64,000 nt of DNA from Ecdyonurus torrentis (taxonomy: Eukaryota > Arthropoda > Insecta > Ephemeroptera > Heptageniidae): positions 18,219,537 through 18,283,536 of the forward strand of contig OX439131.1 of assembly GCA_949318235.1 (NCBI GenBank), in the 5' to 3' direction. Positions within the stretch are counted from its first letter, which is position 1, and every line of letters begins with the position of its first letter. Positions 27,101-39,124 of this stretch are shown piece after piece. Position numbers and translations under genes: made by a program. The notes beneath the pieces were generated by a model. That model was not told the origin of the DNA. It saw only the letters and a list, made by a program, of their open reading frames with translations, and ran no database searches.

Positions 27101-27530
27101 TTTTCATACTTTGCAAGCCAAGCTTTATTTCATACATATATAACAATGTTTATATAACCCTGGTGATATTTTCAACAACAATCTAATTGTCTTCTATTTT
27201 TAGTCCTTTGTATAGATAGTGCATAATATACAATGTAATGTATAATATTTTTTTAATTTCATATTATTGTACTTGTATTGTGCATACCACAATTTTCCTA
27301 TAAAATTCATAATAATGATGATCAACTTTAAAACATATTTTATTTATGAAAAATTTATTTGTCTTTATAATGTATATAAAGTTTATATATTAAAATTCCA
27401 TGAATAATATAATAGTACAATTAAATTGTAACCTTTTTTTTATATTGCTTTGACGAAGGATAACAAGTTAATAATTGTGCTTGGGGCATATCAGTAGAAG
27501 TGTATAGGTGGGGGGAATTACAAAGTAAGT
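27101..27530. other. AT-rich non-coding stretch
   Basis: No feature is visible apart from a G-run (GGTGGGGGGAA) near 27507. Confidence 0.6.
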
Positions 27531-27730
27531 TGGTATCTCGCGAACGTCACTGCTCGTGTCCTCTACAGATGTACCTTCTGTTACATTTAGAGAGAGAGAG
27601 AGAAAATGGTGCTATCTTGCCAGGCAGCTCAGCTTTGTTCAGGCGTGCCAACTCTTATCGGGCCTAATTCCGTCGCTGCCTTCTCCCACCTGCCACGACC
27701 ATTTATCCTCTCTCTCTCTCTCTCTCTTAC
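27531..27730. other. GC-richer island between a GA and a CT array
   Basis: About 105 bp of mixed-composition sequence (starting ATGGTGCTATCTTGCCAGGC at 27606) is flanked by GAGAGAGAGAGAG (to 27603) and by CTCTCTCTCTCTCTC (27710-27727). The arrays are complementary and could pair. A 79-codon plus-strand frame begins at that ATG but runs into serine/leucine and phenylalanine runs, so I do not call it a gene. Confidence 0.35.
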
Positions 27731-29551
27731 TACTTTACTTTCACATATTATACAAACCTTTGAGATCAATGAGTTTTTTTTCTTTATACGAGTAGCAAAA
27801 AAGGTCATGGGACAAATCAAGACACATAATTTTTTTAACTCTTAAAAATAAAGTGGCTATTGCCGTATTCTTGTCACTACTATTTTATTTTTAATGTTAT
27901 AATAAATATTGTATAACATACATTTTTTATATATTTATTTTATGGAATAAAGCCAAAAATTACGTATATATCCTCTCTTTTTTTTAGCCCCTTAAGATTT
28001 TGATAAGTATGCAACCCGCAGTGGAAATGTGTTCAACAATTTGCCTATGTTGCTAGGCGAGATATCAAAATGGCGGTTAATATTTGTTTACATATTTGAG
28101 TGTATGTAATATTACCTTACTTTATGAGTAGATATAAAGAGATACACATCTCAAGTTTACTTTCATTTAATTAGGCTTTAAATTTTCCTTCAACAAACAT
28201 AATATATTTCTAACATTATAAAAATAAAAGTTTTATTATAAAAGAACATCAATATTTTAGAAAGTTATCAAGAACAAAAGTAACGTGAAATAGTTAACAA
28301 GATTTTAATTTTTAACCAAACACATAATTTTGCTGGTTTGTAATTTACAAAAAAGAAGAAAAAAAAAATGATGCAACATTTAATGAGTATAGTAGGACAA
28401 TAATGCTAAATTGTAGTTAATTATACGTACATAGAATCTCATTATTAAACATGAAGTACTCATGTTTTGATTTGAACATGTGAATACATGCTATCAATTC
28501 TATAGTACATATTATCTAGATTTTACAGACGATATAAATAAGTAGAAAAGTATAGGCTTGCTCTCTACATCATGAAAGCGACATGCGGAACGAATGGGAA
28601 GTCACTTGTAATAAAAGACTCGCTGTATGGGTCCCACCCTAAATACATGACCAGAGCCAGAGAGAAAGAGAGAGAGAGTAAAAAATATATGTCCACTCAT
28701 AGAAATAAGAGGTCACACCGCTAACTTTATGTGATAGCAATAAAACTCAAATTTGAAATAGTCATTTCATATATATATATATATGGATACTTCTATTTTG
28801 ATCCTAAAAATATTATTTATTACGTTGTTCAAGTAAAAATAAAAAAATAATCAAAGGTACATACATTTAAATGAAGCAAAACTATGTTGAGAAATACTTA
28901 AAAAGTACACATCATGCAATTTACAGTATTACATAACGGTAATATATTTGCAAATATCATTATTACTCAAAATTTATTGACTGTAAATTGTTGAAATTGT
29001 GCATTAAATAAGCAAATCATGAGAGCAAACTTGATTTGTTTCTGTCTATTTAGTATTATTATTCCTGTAAATTTTGCTACTTCAGTAATTATAACGTGAA
29101 ATAAAATTATTTCATATCATATTCAAAATATTCAGAATTAATTAATTACTTATTTAATATTCAAATACCAATTTCAAATGTAAATTAATATGAAAAACAA
29201 TTTCTGCAAACCTTTGAAGTATTAAAATATAGAGGAAAAATATTTTGTATTATGTATACTTACAATTTGAGACAATTTTATAGTATACTGAAAATTTAGA
29301 AACTATAAAATAAAATACAATGTTATTTAATATTCTTAACCAAACAAAAATTGTACAAAAGAAAACTCGTAAAATAGAAAGTGATGAGTTTATCTGTTAT
29401 TCTCTTTTTCTTTGCAGCTAATGTTTCAAATTTTAAATCTTTGAATATCAGATTTTTGTTTTCTTAGTATTTAAATGTCGTATTATTCTTAACAATAACA
29501 AGCAAAGTTTCTTGTGTAATAAAGCTTGCTTGCTTGTTTGTCTGTTTTAAA
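27731..29551. other. AT-rich non-coding stretch
   Basis: It has a small GA array near 28663-28677 and a small AT patch near 28770-28785. The piece 28550-28660 is less AT-rich. No gene is supported. Confidence 0.6.
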
Positions 29552-29631
29552 TAGCTCGCGGCAATGAAAGCGTACACCGCGCGGCAGTAATTAGCTACAA
29601 CTCATTAACTGCAAATAATTATGCCGCTTCG
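29552..29631. promoter_or_regulatory. candidate regulatory or conserved non-coding element
   Basis: An 80-bp block that stands out from its surroundings. It contains CGCGGCAATGAAAGC, CCGCGCGGCAGTAATTAGC, CATTAACTGC and CAAATAATTATGCCGC. TAATTA and ATTAGC match homeodomain core sites, and an inverted pair GCGGCAGTAATTA (29581-29593) / TAATTATGCCGC (29616-29627) frames the middle. The composition suggests a developmental enhancer core, but this is inference from motif content only. Confidence 0.3.
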
Positions 29632-31116
29632 TTCTTATATAAATTTTAGATCTTATTTCCTTTATGAAAAAAATTGCATAATGAAAAGACTAATTATTAT
29701 TAAATATTTATATTTGCATCAATCTAATTTTGTAACATTTTTATTTAATGCTTTATTGTATAATGTTTCCAATATCTAAGATGCTTCAAAGATATTGAAT
29801 TTTTATAAGTAAATTAATGCTTTATATATTGATGATCGTTCTAGTTTTATAACTTGAGTAAACGATTATAACAGGCCTTAAAGTAATATTATAAAAACTT
29901 AAAGTGCAAAATACATTCAAAACATTTAAGCTAAATTATTTTTGTCCTATTTACAATGCCTAAACTTTTTTCCTTTCTCTCTCTTACAAAAGTTTTTACA
30001 AACATACAAATTTAATATAATTTTTACAAACCTAATATTATTTTTTTAATCCCGCCTTTAATATGAGAAATATATATATATATATACACATACATATATA
30101 AACGAGAATAATATGTTGAGATGAAAATAATAATTTTGTGAGTGTAGTCGCGGTGTTCATTGTTACCCATTGTTGGACCTACGTAAGCCTGCAAGCGCTT
30201 ACTGCGCTCTAATCAGACGGAACACAGGATTCATCCCAGTGAAAAAAAAATCTTTTAGGTTTTCATATGATATCAACTATACATCGTATGAAAAAAAAAT
30301 GTAGGACTTCGGGGCTTTATAAAAGTCGACTTATTTTTACTAATAAAACTGTCCTCTTAGTTTTCTTTTGTATTAAAATTTTATAAAGAGATTTTTATTA
30401 TATACTAATTTTATATAGCATTGTAAACTGTTTTAGCATATAGTGTAATATAATAATAAAGCTATTGCAAACAATATATTATATATTTTTTTCCAGTATT
30501 GTATTTGAAATGTATTATTTTTCTACTAAAATAAATTATTGCAATAATATTAAATTACTGTATACTATTTTATATGCATATTAATTTAAATCATATAAAA
30601 AATATGGTTTTATTTTATGTAAATTGTAATTTTCTAACTTCATGTTTTCATTCATTTTTATTTCCTATCAAATAAATGATAAATAGCTGTAAACTGAAAA
30701 TTAATTTTCTTATTCTTAAAAGACATGAAACTACAATAAATTATCAACATCAATTGTTTTCGGCTACAATATATTATAAATTCTATTGAAACTTTATAAT
30801 ATATTACATATATATCAAGTAACAATATTTATAAAGAAGGATTATCTTATATATATATATATATATATATATATAATGTAAGTATACTATATTTCGTAGT
30901 GAATAGTATAATGATATGTTCTCAATCTTATGGGGTACATAACATAATATATATAGTGTTTGACAGTCTTTCTAAAGCTCAACCAAAATCTAAAGACAAA
31001 TACCTTTTGCTTACTCAGTTAACCTATTCTGCGTATAAAGATTTTAAGATATATATACGTATATATGAGGAACCACATACAATATAAGCTCTAAGTCTTG
31101 TATGCATGTGTGTGTG

Positions 31117-31120
<4 letters not shown>
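29632..31120. other. AT-rich non-coding stretch with one mixed block
   Basis: Mostly AT-rich with AT patches at 30068-30087 and 30849-30875. The block 30140-30240 is less AT-rich and carries two CATTGTT motifs 10 bp apart (30158-30164 and 30168-30174) and AAGCGCTTACTGCGC. No gene is supported. Confidence 0.55.

Positions 31121-31197
<77 letters not shown>
31121..31197. repeat. compound (AT)n-(TG)n microsatellite
   Basis: About 26 AT units followed directly by about 12 TG units. A small TG array (31106-31118) precedes it. Confidence 0.97.
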
Positions 31198-32240
31198 ATA
31201 GTAGCTATAAGGTGGTTTTTGAAAGTGGCTCGTGTTTAAGAAGATGTGGATATACATACTGTATAATCCATATAAGTAACACTTATAAACGATGTTGACG
31301 CATACTGACGCTGACGCGCACGCTTAAGTGTAGATACTTCTTAATTGTAAGAACTTGAAAAGGAACAAGAAGAGAAATGAGATTGAGAGTGAAAGAGAGA
31401 GAGAGAAGGAAAGTAAGAAAGAGAATATAATGCTATAATTTCTAATCAAAAGCATTCAAGAAATTTTAGAGTGAAATATCATGTTATTTTATTTCATATA
31501 ATATATAAAGATATTTTATTATATTATTTCAAATAATATACTATTTATTCTTGCTTTATATATTAATGATTTTTTTTTACTTGGAATGTAAACAATGTAA
31601 ATTAATTATACGTAATAATATAGATCTATTTTGTAACTTTTCCTTGTTTATTTCATTATGCTGACAGTAATATATTATTATGATGTTTCAAATTAATATT
31701 ACTGATACAATAATCTATGATTATAAAAAAAAAGGTTGTTTTATGTAATAATGCTTTCCTTCCCCCGTTTGTTTTACTTGTTCTTTTCGTTAATGCTTTA
31801 TATACCATTTTTGTACGTATATTTTATTAGTTGCACTTCAAAATTGTGAATATTTAAAATTTAGTTAACGAAGAGGTTGACCGACCTGGTGTGGAAATAG
31901 TCAAATGAGGAGCTTTAGTTTCACATGAATTCTTTCTACGTTATTCATATCTAGCAAAACAATTATTATAATTTTCAAACAAAATTGAATGAATTAAAAA
32001 AAAAAAAAAAAAAAAACTTCCAAAAGATTTTTTTGTATTATCTTTTATTTCAAAAAAAATTAATTTGGCCTAAAAGTTGGCGCTAAAATTTGAATTTTCT
32101 CATTTATTATCTTTAAAGTGAAATTATTTAAATATTTGATTGTGTTTTCATGTGTTTGACATAACTGTTAACTTTTAAGTAACATTTCACCTTTACTTAA
32201 AGTTAATTTTATATTTCACAACTGTTCAGTTTGTGAGATC
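31198..32240. other. AT-rich non-coding stretch
   Basis: It contains a short GA-rich patch at 31380-31415 and a poly(A) run of 21 at 31996-32016. Nothing else is seen. Confidence 0.6.
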
Positions 32241-32380
32241 ACGATTCTACAGGTACGATAGGACACGAATGACTTTTTAAAATTTCAAGTGTCATTTGTT
32301 CAATGTTAAAAGATAGGGAATTTCGCCAAAAAGTTGAGAATCATGGATATTAACGTGTCCTATCGTATCTATAGAATCGT
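32241..32380. mobile_element. 140-bp MITE-like element with 27-bp terminal inverted repeats
   Basis: ACGATTCTACAGGTACGATAGGACACG-type termini at 32241-32267 and 32354-32380 are inverted copies, matching at 25 of 27 positions and enclosing 86 bp. No coding potential is present. The short length and terminal symmetry indicate a non-autonomous DNA transposon. A target duplication is not evident, so the superfamily is unassigned. Confidence 0.6.
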
Positions 32381-32434
32381 TGTGTGAGATATCAGCAGGT
32401 CACCTACTACCTAAAATAAAATAGTAAAAATGAT

Positions 32435-32438
<4 letters not shown>

Positions 32439-32466
<28 letters not shown>
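32439..32466. repeat. poly(A) run
   Basis: Twenty-eight A. It could be the tail of a degraded retro-insertion, but no element body is recognisable upstream. Confidence 0.9.
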
Positions 32467-32469
<3 letters not shown>

Positions 32470-34635
32470 CATGCATGTTAAGTGTTACAAAAGTGGGACA
32501 TATTAGACTTTTACTTTTTGATGAAGGAAGTTTCATTACTTTAGAAGTACGATGCAATTATAATTATAATATATATACCATGTACTTTGGTTTACTTGAT
32601 CTTAAGTAATGTACATTCAGAGTGGTAGAAAGGAAAGCGAAGTTGTGAGAGATTTATATAATTGCAAGTCCAAGTGACCTATATAATTACTATATACCTT
32701 CTAAACTCCTTCGTCTTTCTTCTTGAATATCTAGCTGCAATTTCAAACTTCAATATTGACTTATATGTTACTGTCACCTTCTTTGTGTATATTTTATTCA
32801 AAATCTCAAAGTATACAACATATTAAAATGAGCAGTCTATCTATCCGTATAACTATATAGTACATTTACTTCTCATTTATATTTAAAGCAAAGAAAAATA
32901 TGAAAGATTTTTATATATTTTTATGTACTATAGTGTAGTATTTTTGAATTAGCTCTTAATTCTATATTATTCAAATCATTGACTTCTCAGATTTCTTAAG
33001 TTTCATGAAGTGGTAATTATGCTTTCCAATATTATTGCTTTGTTGAACTAATTAAGTTTCTCCATTTAAATAATTCTCTTCTTCTTCTTTTCTAAGAATA
33101 AGAAGCCATCAAGAAACATTACCATAATTTATGATATTAAAAAGAAAGAACTCGTTATACTTTTCTATGTAATGATAATAAAATATAAACTATTTAAAAA
33201 CACTAAAGAAAATTTGAAGTTGCATTTAAGCATTTTGTCGGGTTCATAATCGGCTACTATCAAAAGAAATGTTATTTTTATTTATATACATACTTTTAAG
33301 TGTATATTTTGGAAAACAGGATAAAAAATTGAAAACTTTAATTTATGCACTTTTTTTTTTAATAAAATAAATTCGTATAGAGAAGTAGTTCTAAATTAAT
33401 TCGAAGAAAGAGGTAGAAATTCTAAAGCCGTAAAAAAAAGGTGCTACAAGAGTCAAGTCTCAAAGACAAGTTAATCTGATAAAACACTTATGTGGCTCAA
33501 GATAACGTCGTTTGACTAGCGTAGTGATTTATTTTATCTTTTAACATTTTTCTATAATAAATCTACAACTATAGAAAAGACAATTTTTCAATTTTTTTTT
33601 ATCACGAACATTTTTGTATCAAATTATTGTATATATTAATAAATCACAAAACGTTTCATATATTATATTTTTATTCTATTATAAAACAATAAAATATTTT
33701 CATTTTATATTTCTACTAAATATTAATATACTGTATAATATATATATAAAAGAATAAGAAACGTATTTAAACTTCTCAAAACGTTAAATTAATTAATTTA
33801 AAGTTTTATACAGTAAAGCAGAACATTATTAAGATGTATTTGACTGTAGGGCAAAATCTCTTTATAGTAAGAGGAATGAATAAGTGGGGGTTACTTGAGT
33901 TTGGGTGAGACAAATAAAGTGGGTATAGTGTGACGCCCGTCTATTAAGGGATGAATTATGTAGGTGTAGAAGCGCAAATCTATTAGCCATGCTGGGTTAA
34001 ACAATGCGTACGCATGTCTCATTGTTAGCCCCTACCTCAATTTTAACAACATGATTATTCAGCATAAACTCAATGAGAAAAGAAAATAAACCTGTAATCT
34101 GATTGACGGATTATTTATGCTATATTACCTATTATATCAAACATATTTACAAAGTAGAACAAAAATTTATATATGTATAGATAAATACAACATGACATTG
34201 TTCAAGTACATGAGTAATAATTAATTGAAATGTATTACGATTTTTTTTCTTTTCTTTTTAACTTCAAAAAGTTTTACAATAAAATATCGTTTAGTTCTTT
34301 CCTTTTTCTTTCTACTTTTTTTTCTCAAATATACGTTACAAAAAAATAGTCATTCTAAATCAAAATTTAAGTGTCTATAAGAATAAAAAAAAGCCTCTCT
34401 AAATTTGTCACATTGTTAAAATGTCATTATATTCTTTGACACTTATATAAAAACATCGCTCTCTCTTTTTTTTTTCTCACTCTTGAAAAACTCTTGTTCG
34501 TAAAATAGTGATAATATTTTATAAACGCATACAAAAAAGAAAGAACTTATAATATTTGACAACTCTATAGAAGTCATACTTCATGATTGTCATATACTAA
34601 TTAAGCATTATAAAAAACAAAAATGAATAATTAAC
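32467..34635. other. AT-rich stretch, probably intron of the minus-strand gene candidate
   Basis: If the exon at 34645-34866 is real, this is its first intron. No later exon stands out. The block 33880-34040 is less AT-rich and includes the palindrome ATGCGTACGCAT (34004-34015) flanked by AACAATG (34000-34006) and CATTGTT (34020-34026). Confidence 0.4.
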
Positions 34636-34644
34636 TGAACTTAC

Positions 34645-34866
34645 ATTGTTGCCTCGCCAGTTGGTACCATTGCTTTCTTCAGGAAAATAAACGTGACGTT
34701 TATCAGGGACGTTACCGTTTCGTGATGACCCACTGGTAGCCGGTCCAGTTACACTTGACGTTAAAGTACAATGATTTGAATCAGTATTTGAATTATTAAG
34801 TTCAATAAGTCCTCTCTGAGGAGTATTATTTTGAAATGTAGAACGCATCAAACCTTGATGCTCCAT
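34645..34866 (-). CDS. candidate first coding exon of an unrecognised gene
   Basis: The minus-strand frame begins ATGGAG in a good context (ATAATGG) and encodes 74 residues, starting MEHQGLMRSTFQNNTPQRGL. It ends at AAT followed by GTAAGT (34644-34639), a near-consensus splice donor in phase 0. Codon and amino-acid use is mixed, and the sequence is much less AT-rich than its surroundings. The peptide is hydrophilic and rich in Asn, Ser, Thr and Gly, has no membrane segment or signal peptide, and looks like a disordered N-terminus. Residues 57-61, RHVYF, fit the protein phosphatase 1 docking pattern ([RK]-x-[VI]-x-[FW]) and are followed by PEE; similar VxFP or VxWP contexts occur in PP1 regulatory subunits such as PPP1R37 and PNUTS. 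That is only a hint. Downstream exons would lie toward lower coordinates. Confidence 0.5.
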
Positions 34867-35180
34867 TATATTAATTTATTAAAAATTTAAATACATAGTA
34901 CGAGAAAATTGTCTTTATCGGCGAACGTTGCAGCATCTCCCGGGAAAGCATTGATTCTCGGCATAAAAAAGTTTCTCTTATGTATAATATTACGAACGTG
35001 ATGGGAAAGTAAGTGGGAGAAAAACGACGATTGAGGTTGTCTCGTCGGGAACAAGCGTACTACTGATATCAGTAGACGAGGTAAAGACTGAGTGAGTTGA
35101 ATTTTAGTCACGTGATACTAAGTAGGCGTGGCGTTAGAATCTCCTACACAAGCGTACAACCCTTGTGCTACCACCCACTT
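34867..35180 (-). promoter_or_regulatory. putative 5' UTR and promoter region of the 34.6 kb gene candidate
   Basis: This less AT-rich stretch lies immediately upstream of the candidate start codon. It contains TCACGTGA (35108-35115), an E-box of the USF/MITF/CLEAR type; a GGCGTGGC element near 35126 resembling a KLF/Sp site; a perfect 16-bp palindrome CTACTGATATCAGTAG (35060-35075); and a TCAGTC initiator-like motif on the minus strand (35091-35086). A 74-codon upstream frame (35111-34887, starting MTKIQLTQ) lies in the presumed leader. No TATA box is placed convincingly. Confidence 0.35.
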
Positions 35181-35547
35181 TTATTTCATTCCCACACCAA
35201 AGAAAAAAAACTTAACTTTATTTCTTATTTTGTACCAAAAGAACATTAACATTTACGAAGACATATAAATTATGCGTTTTGTATAGGGCGTTCACAAAAA
35301 TAAACTTAACATATTATACCAATGTAAATTTTTGTTATAGGGAAAAATTGTTATATATTTCTGTCAAAGGCTATTTTAAAAGTACAAAAATTTCAAAACT
35401 TTTTGTCCGAATTTTAATTAAATTTTTTTATGGATTCATACTCGGTTTCATATAACAAAAATTGATAGTTTGTGTTACATTTGATAACTTTAAAATAAAC
35501 TATAGCAACAGAAGCGACAAAGCTTTTTTTTAATACATGATTACTTT

Positions 35548-35552
<5 letters not shown>
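35181..35552. other. AT-rich non-coding stretch
   Basis: No feature is visible. Confidence 0.6.

Positions 35553-35627
<75 letters not shown>
35553..35627. repeat. (CT)n microsatellite
   Basis: About 37 uninterrupted CT units. Confidence 0.98.
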
Positions 35628-35629
<2 letters not shown>

Positions 35630-36712
35630 CTTGTTAACTTTGCTATGTACAGTATACGAGTATGCTTGCTTAAAAAAATGTCCAGCAATACACTTTAGAA
35701 TGAATGACAGAATATTTAATTATGTTTTTAGTTGGACATTGTGGGTTTGATATCGCGGGTGAAAGCTCGTTTCACAGACACTAACTCATCATGTCAAACA
35801 GATAAATTCATGAGGTGGTTGCTATAAAACAAATAACACTTCTTTTTTTTCCGTTACAATTTCTGTCGCTTTAGATTTCATCGCTCATTGCACTTTTATT
35901 TTTATACTAAACTTCATTGCTTCATTGCGGTTTTACTATACATATACGTACTCTAAACCAAAGTGGAATAAAATATAAGAAAACTGCATAAAATTTGTAT
36001 ATTATGTTAAAAATTGCAACGGTATGATATTTTCTTTCTGTAACAGTAAACGTAAATCAGGAAACTTGAAAGATATTAGGTAATTTTCCTTTATTTGGAG
36101 GGAAAATTCATAACTTACGTCTTAACTGCTTTTTGTTTTATATTTACGTCATAATGTTTCGACGAAGAAGGAGAAGAAGACTATGAGGATATAAATGCGA
36201 TTTCTTACAAAATAATAAGATTCCCAAATGCTTTCAAATTTATTTCAATTAATTCATAAATAAACATTTAACCCATATACTTTCAACAACTTTCTTGTTA
36301 AACAAGTGCTTCTGTAATAAGGAAAGTTTTTTCTTGTTACTCCAAACATTGTCTACATAATAACGCCTATATCAAGAAAAAAATATATACAAAGACGCAT
36401 TACATAAATTTTAAATTTGCATCTTAAACTTAATATTTTTCAGTGAAAAGATTGAAAATATTAAATCCCAGCTATAAGTACAGTATATAATTCATTGATA
36501 ATGATTTAATAACTTTAGAATAAACTTTGACATCAATTACAAAAGTATAATTATTATAAAGTTTTATTTAAAATTTATGTACACACTTTTGAATGTCATG
36601 ACATTTTTCATTATATTGTCATAATGAAACTAATAATATAGTATATAAACAATATATTAGAAAGATTGATTAATCCCTTAAGAATTATCTTATTATATAG
36701 CTTACCGGTATA

Positions 36713-36720
<8 letters not shown>
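35628..36720. other. AT-rich non-coding stretch
   Basis: The sequence 35730-35830 is a little less AT-rich (GGGTTTGATATCGCGGGTG near 35743), but no gene or element can be supported. Confidence 0.55.

Positions 36721-36802
<82 letters not shown>
36721..36802. repeat. (AT)n microsatellite
   Basis: About 41 uninterrupted TA units preceded by TATGTGTGTG. Confidence 0.98.
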
Positions 36803-36806
<4 letters not shown>

Positions 36807-36879
36807 ATGTATAAAGTTTATAGTTTCTCAAAGTCTGATATACCATAACAAAAGATGATCAGTAGTTTATTAGTTACAA

Positions 36880-37195
36880 GTAGAAAATTGCAGTGTCTTT
36901 GAGACGAGATCGGGTGGAGAGAATGGGTTTGAGGATGGGGTGTAGGGTAAAGGGGGGAGTGTAATATAGTCAGTAGTGACGTGATTGTGTACAAGGCAAG
37001 CCAGCAACTCAATTTATGAGAGTTGGAGGTTGTTATGCGACCCCGGAGAGCCACTCTACGCCCCAAATAACCACCTAGACTGACTGCAACTTTGCCAGCG
37101 TTGCTATATACTATACAGTACGTCCAACTCTCTCTCTCTCTCTCAGTAAACGTAGCCAAGCACGGCTTTTATTACCTTCCCACCGAGACAAAAAT
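36880..37195. other. GC-richer island, function unknown
   Basis: About 315 bp with much higher G and C content than the flanks, containing GTGACGTG (half CRE), CGACCCCGGAGAGCCACTC near 37039 and a short CT array (37129-37143). A minus-strand frame of 113 codons covers it but starts in the GA repeat and shows no domain. It may be regulatory, an untranslated exon or a decayed repeat. Confidence 0.3.
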
Positions 37196-38365
37196 GGACA
37201 ACGTTTATAATATATAAAATAAAAACTCATAGGAAAAATATAATACAAAATATAATATTTTATTTAAGGGTTGAATTCGTATTTTTATTTACTTTTTTTA
37301 TTATTATATTACAGTAATAATGCATGAAATAATTAGAGAACAAAAATTATAATTTACATTTCTAAGGAGGTGTAAAATATTAAATTATTCTATTTTTATC
37401 ACTATAATTATTACTTTTACTTAATGATGTTTCCAGTAGATATTAGCGTCTATATTCTATAATCATCGTGATTTAATAATTTGTTTGCCAAAAAGCAACG
37501 AAGAAAAATATTTAAAGATATTTAAATCAAGTAATCAAAAAGCAAATTATTGTAAATGATTTTGGAATATCCTTGCATTTCAGCTCTACACTGCTATGGG
37601 ACATTGTCAGTTTCAATAATTAATCAAAAATATATTTAAAATAAAAGTAATCAAATTGAAAACATATATATAATATATAGATTCTTGGTAGGTGGTTTCT
37701 CAAAGAATGCTAGAGATATATATGATATCGTAGACCATTGTTACATGGTATTGATGTCATGTTCTTTCAACCATAATCTAGGATTATTTTTTTTTACTGT
37801 ATAGGTAAACGTAACCCTTTCTTAATTAGTATGTGTATAAAAACTTCATTTACAGGAATGAGGAACAAAAAAATATTCACATTGAAACACGAGCAACAAA
37901 GAAATTTAATTTAAGTATAATACAATTTTGTACCTTTTCATTAAGCTCTTTCTATTTCACACTACGATTCAGATTACAAGATGAAATTTACTCATACCTT
38001 TTGAACAAGATATATATTTTTTTTTCTCATGATAAAGTTATAATTTGTAGCAGTGAATATTCATGATTTGAATTCCATATATAGCACTTTGTTAAGAAGA
38101 TGAAAAGCTTGCAGTAAACTTTTAAAGCATTTTCTTAACAATTGTCTTATTTTACATTGCCCTTAATTGCCACACATTGTACAAAAGTACGTACTTAAAA
38201 TGCTATGTTAGTCTTTGATTAAGATTATTAGAGCTGAAAATAACAATAAAACCACGGTAAGACTCTCACAAGAGTCAATGAGCAAAGTGTTAAAATATAA
38301 AGGTAAAATTGATAAAAAAAAATACTTGGTCAAACTATTTCATATATTAAAAAATAAAAACCCTT
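37196..38365. other. AT-rich non-coding stretch
   Basis: No gene is supported. The 77-codon frame at 37833-38066 is compatible with chance in AT-rich DNA. Confidence 0.6.
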
Positions 38366-38382
38366 TCTCTCTCTCTCTCTCT

Positions 38383-38455
<73 letters not shown>

Positions 38456-38461
38456 ATATAT
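38366..38461. repeat. compound (CT)n-(AT)n microsatellite
   Basis: About 9 CT units followed by about 38 AT units with one break at 38445. Confidence 0.96.
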
Positions 38462-38939
38462 CTCGCTGGCTCTTTAAAAAATATTTTATACAAAATACTT
38501 AGAGTTCAGTTCAATATAGAAAACTTGAACTATAGGTTGATAAATAATTCACAAGTCAAATTATATATTTAAAGAATACTTTTTTAAAAAAAAATACATT
38601 ATGCAACTGTAATTTATTTATTATTTACACGAAGAAAATCTTTCACATTCAAATTTATACAAATAAAATTAAATTGCGATTTGTATTATGTAATTTTTCA
38701 GCATAAAAAAATGCATATAAAAAATTCATAAAGTTTAAATAGATTGCCTAACTTTTATTTTTTTATTAAACTAAGGCATTTACCTTTTTTATATTAGATC
38801 AATATAATTCGATATTCAATATTATGGATGAATAAAAAAAAGAGAGAAAAAAAAAAAAGAAACAAGAAAAGTATAAAAATATTGAGGACGTTATGTTATA
38901 AATAATAAAGAATCAAGTATCGTGAATGAAATATCATGG

Positions 38940-39062
38940 AAAAGTTGATTACATGACTTGGAGCGGCGCCTTGTATCGAGTTGACAGTTGGTGACGTCAC
39001 TTGTTAAATATTCACGAGAAAAGTGTCGCCGACTGGCCACACGACACCGTCAGCGGTGATAT

Positions 39063-39067
<5 letters not shown>
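38940..39067. promoter_or_regulatory. candidate regulatory island with a full CRE
   Basis: A GC-richer block contains GGAGCGGCGCC, the exact cAMP-response palindrome TGACGTCA (38993-39000) and GTGTCGCCGACTGGCCACAC. It directly abuts a CT array. The CRE is a known bZIP (CREB/ATF) site; its function here is inferred. Confidence 0.35.

Positions 39068-39122
<55 letters not shown>
39068..39122. repeat. (CT)n microsatellite
   Basis: About 27 CT units next to the CRE-bearing island. Confidence 0.97.

Positions 39123-39124
<2 letters not shown>

Noticed and set aside
36818..37159. 113-codon minus-strand frame
   Set aside because: It starts inside a GA repeat, ends in AT-rich sequence, and has no recognisable motif; retained only as a GC-richer island.
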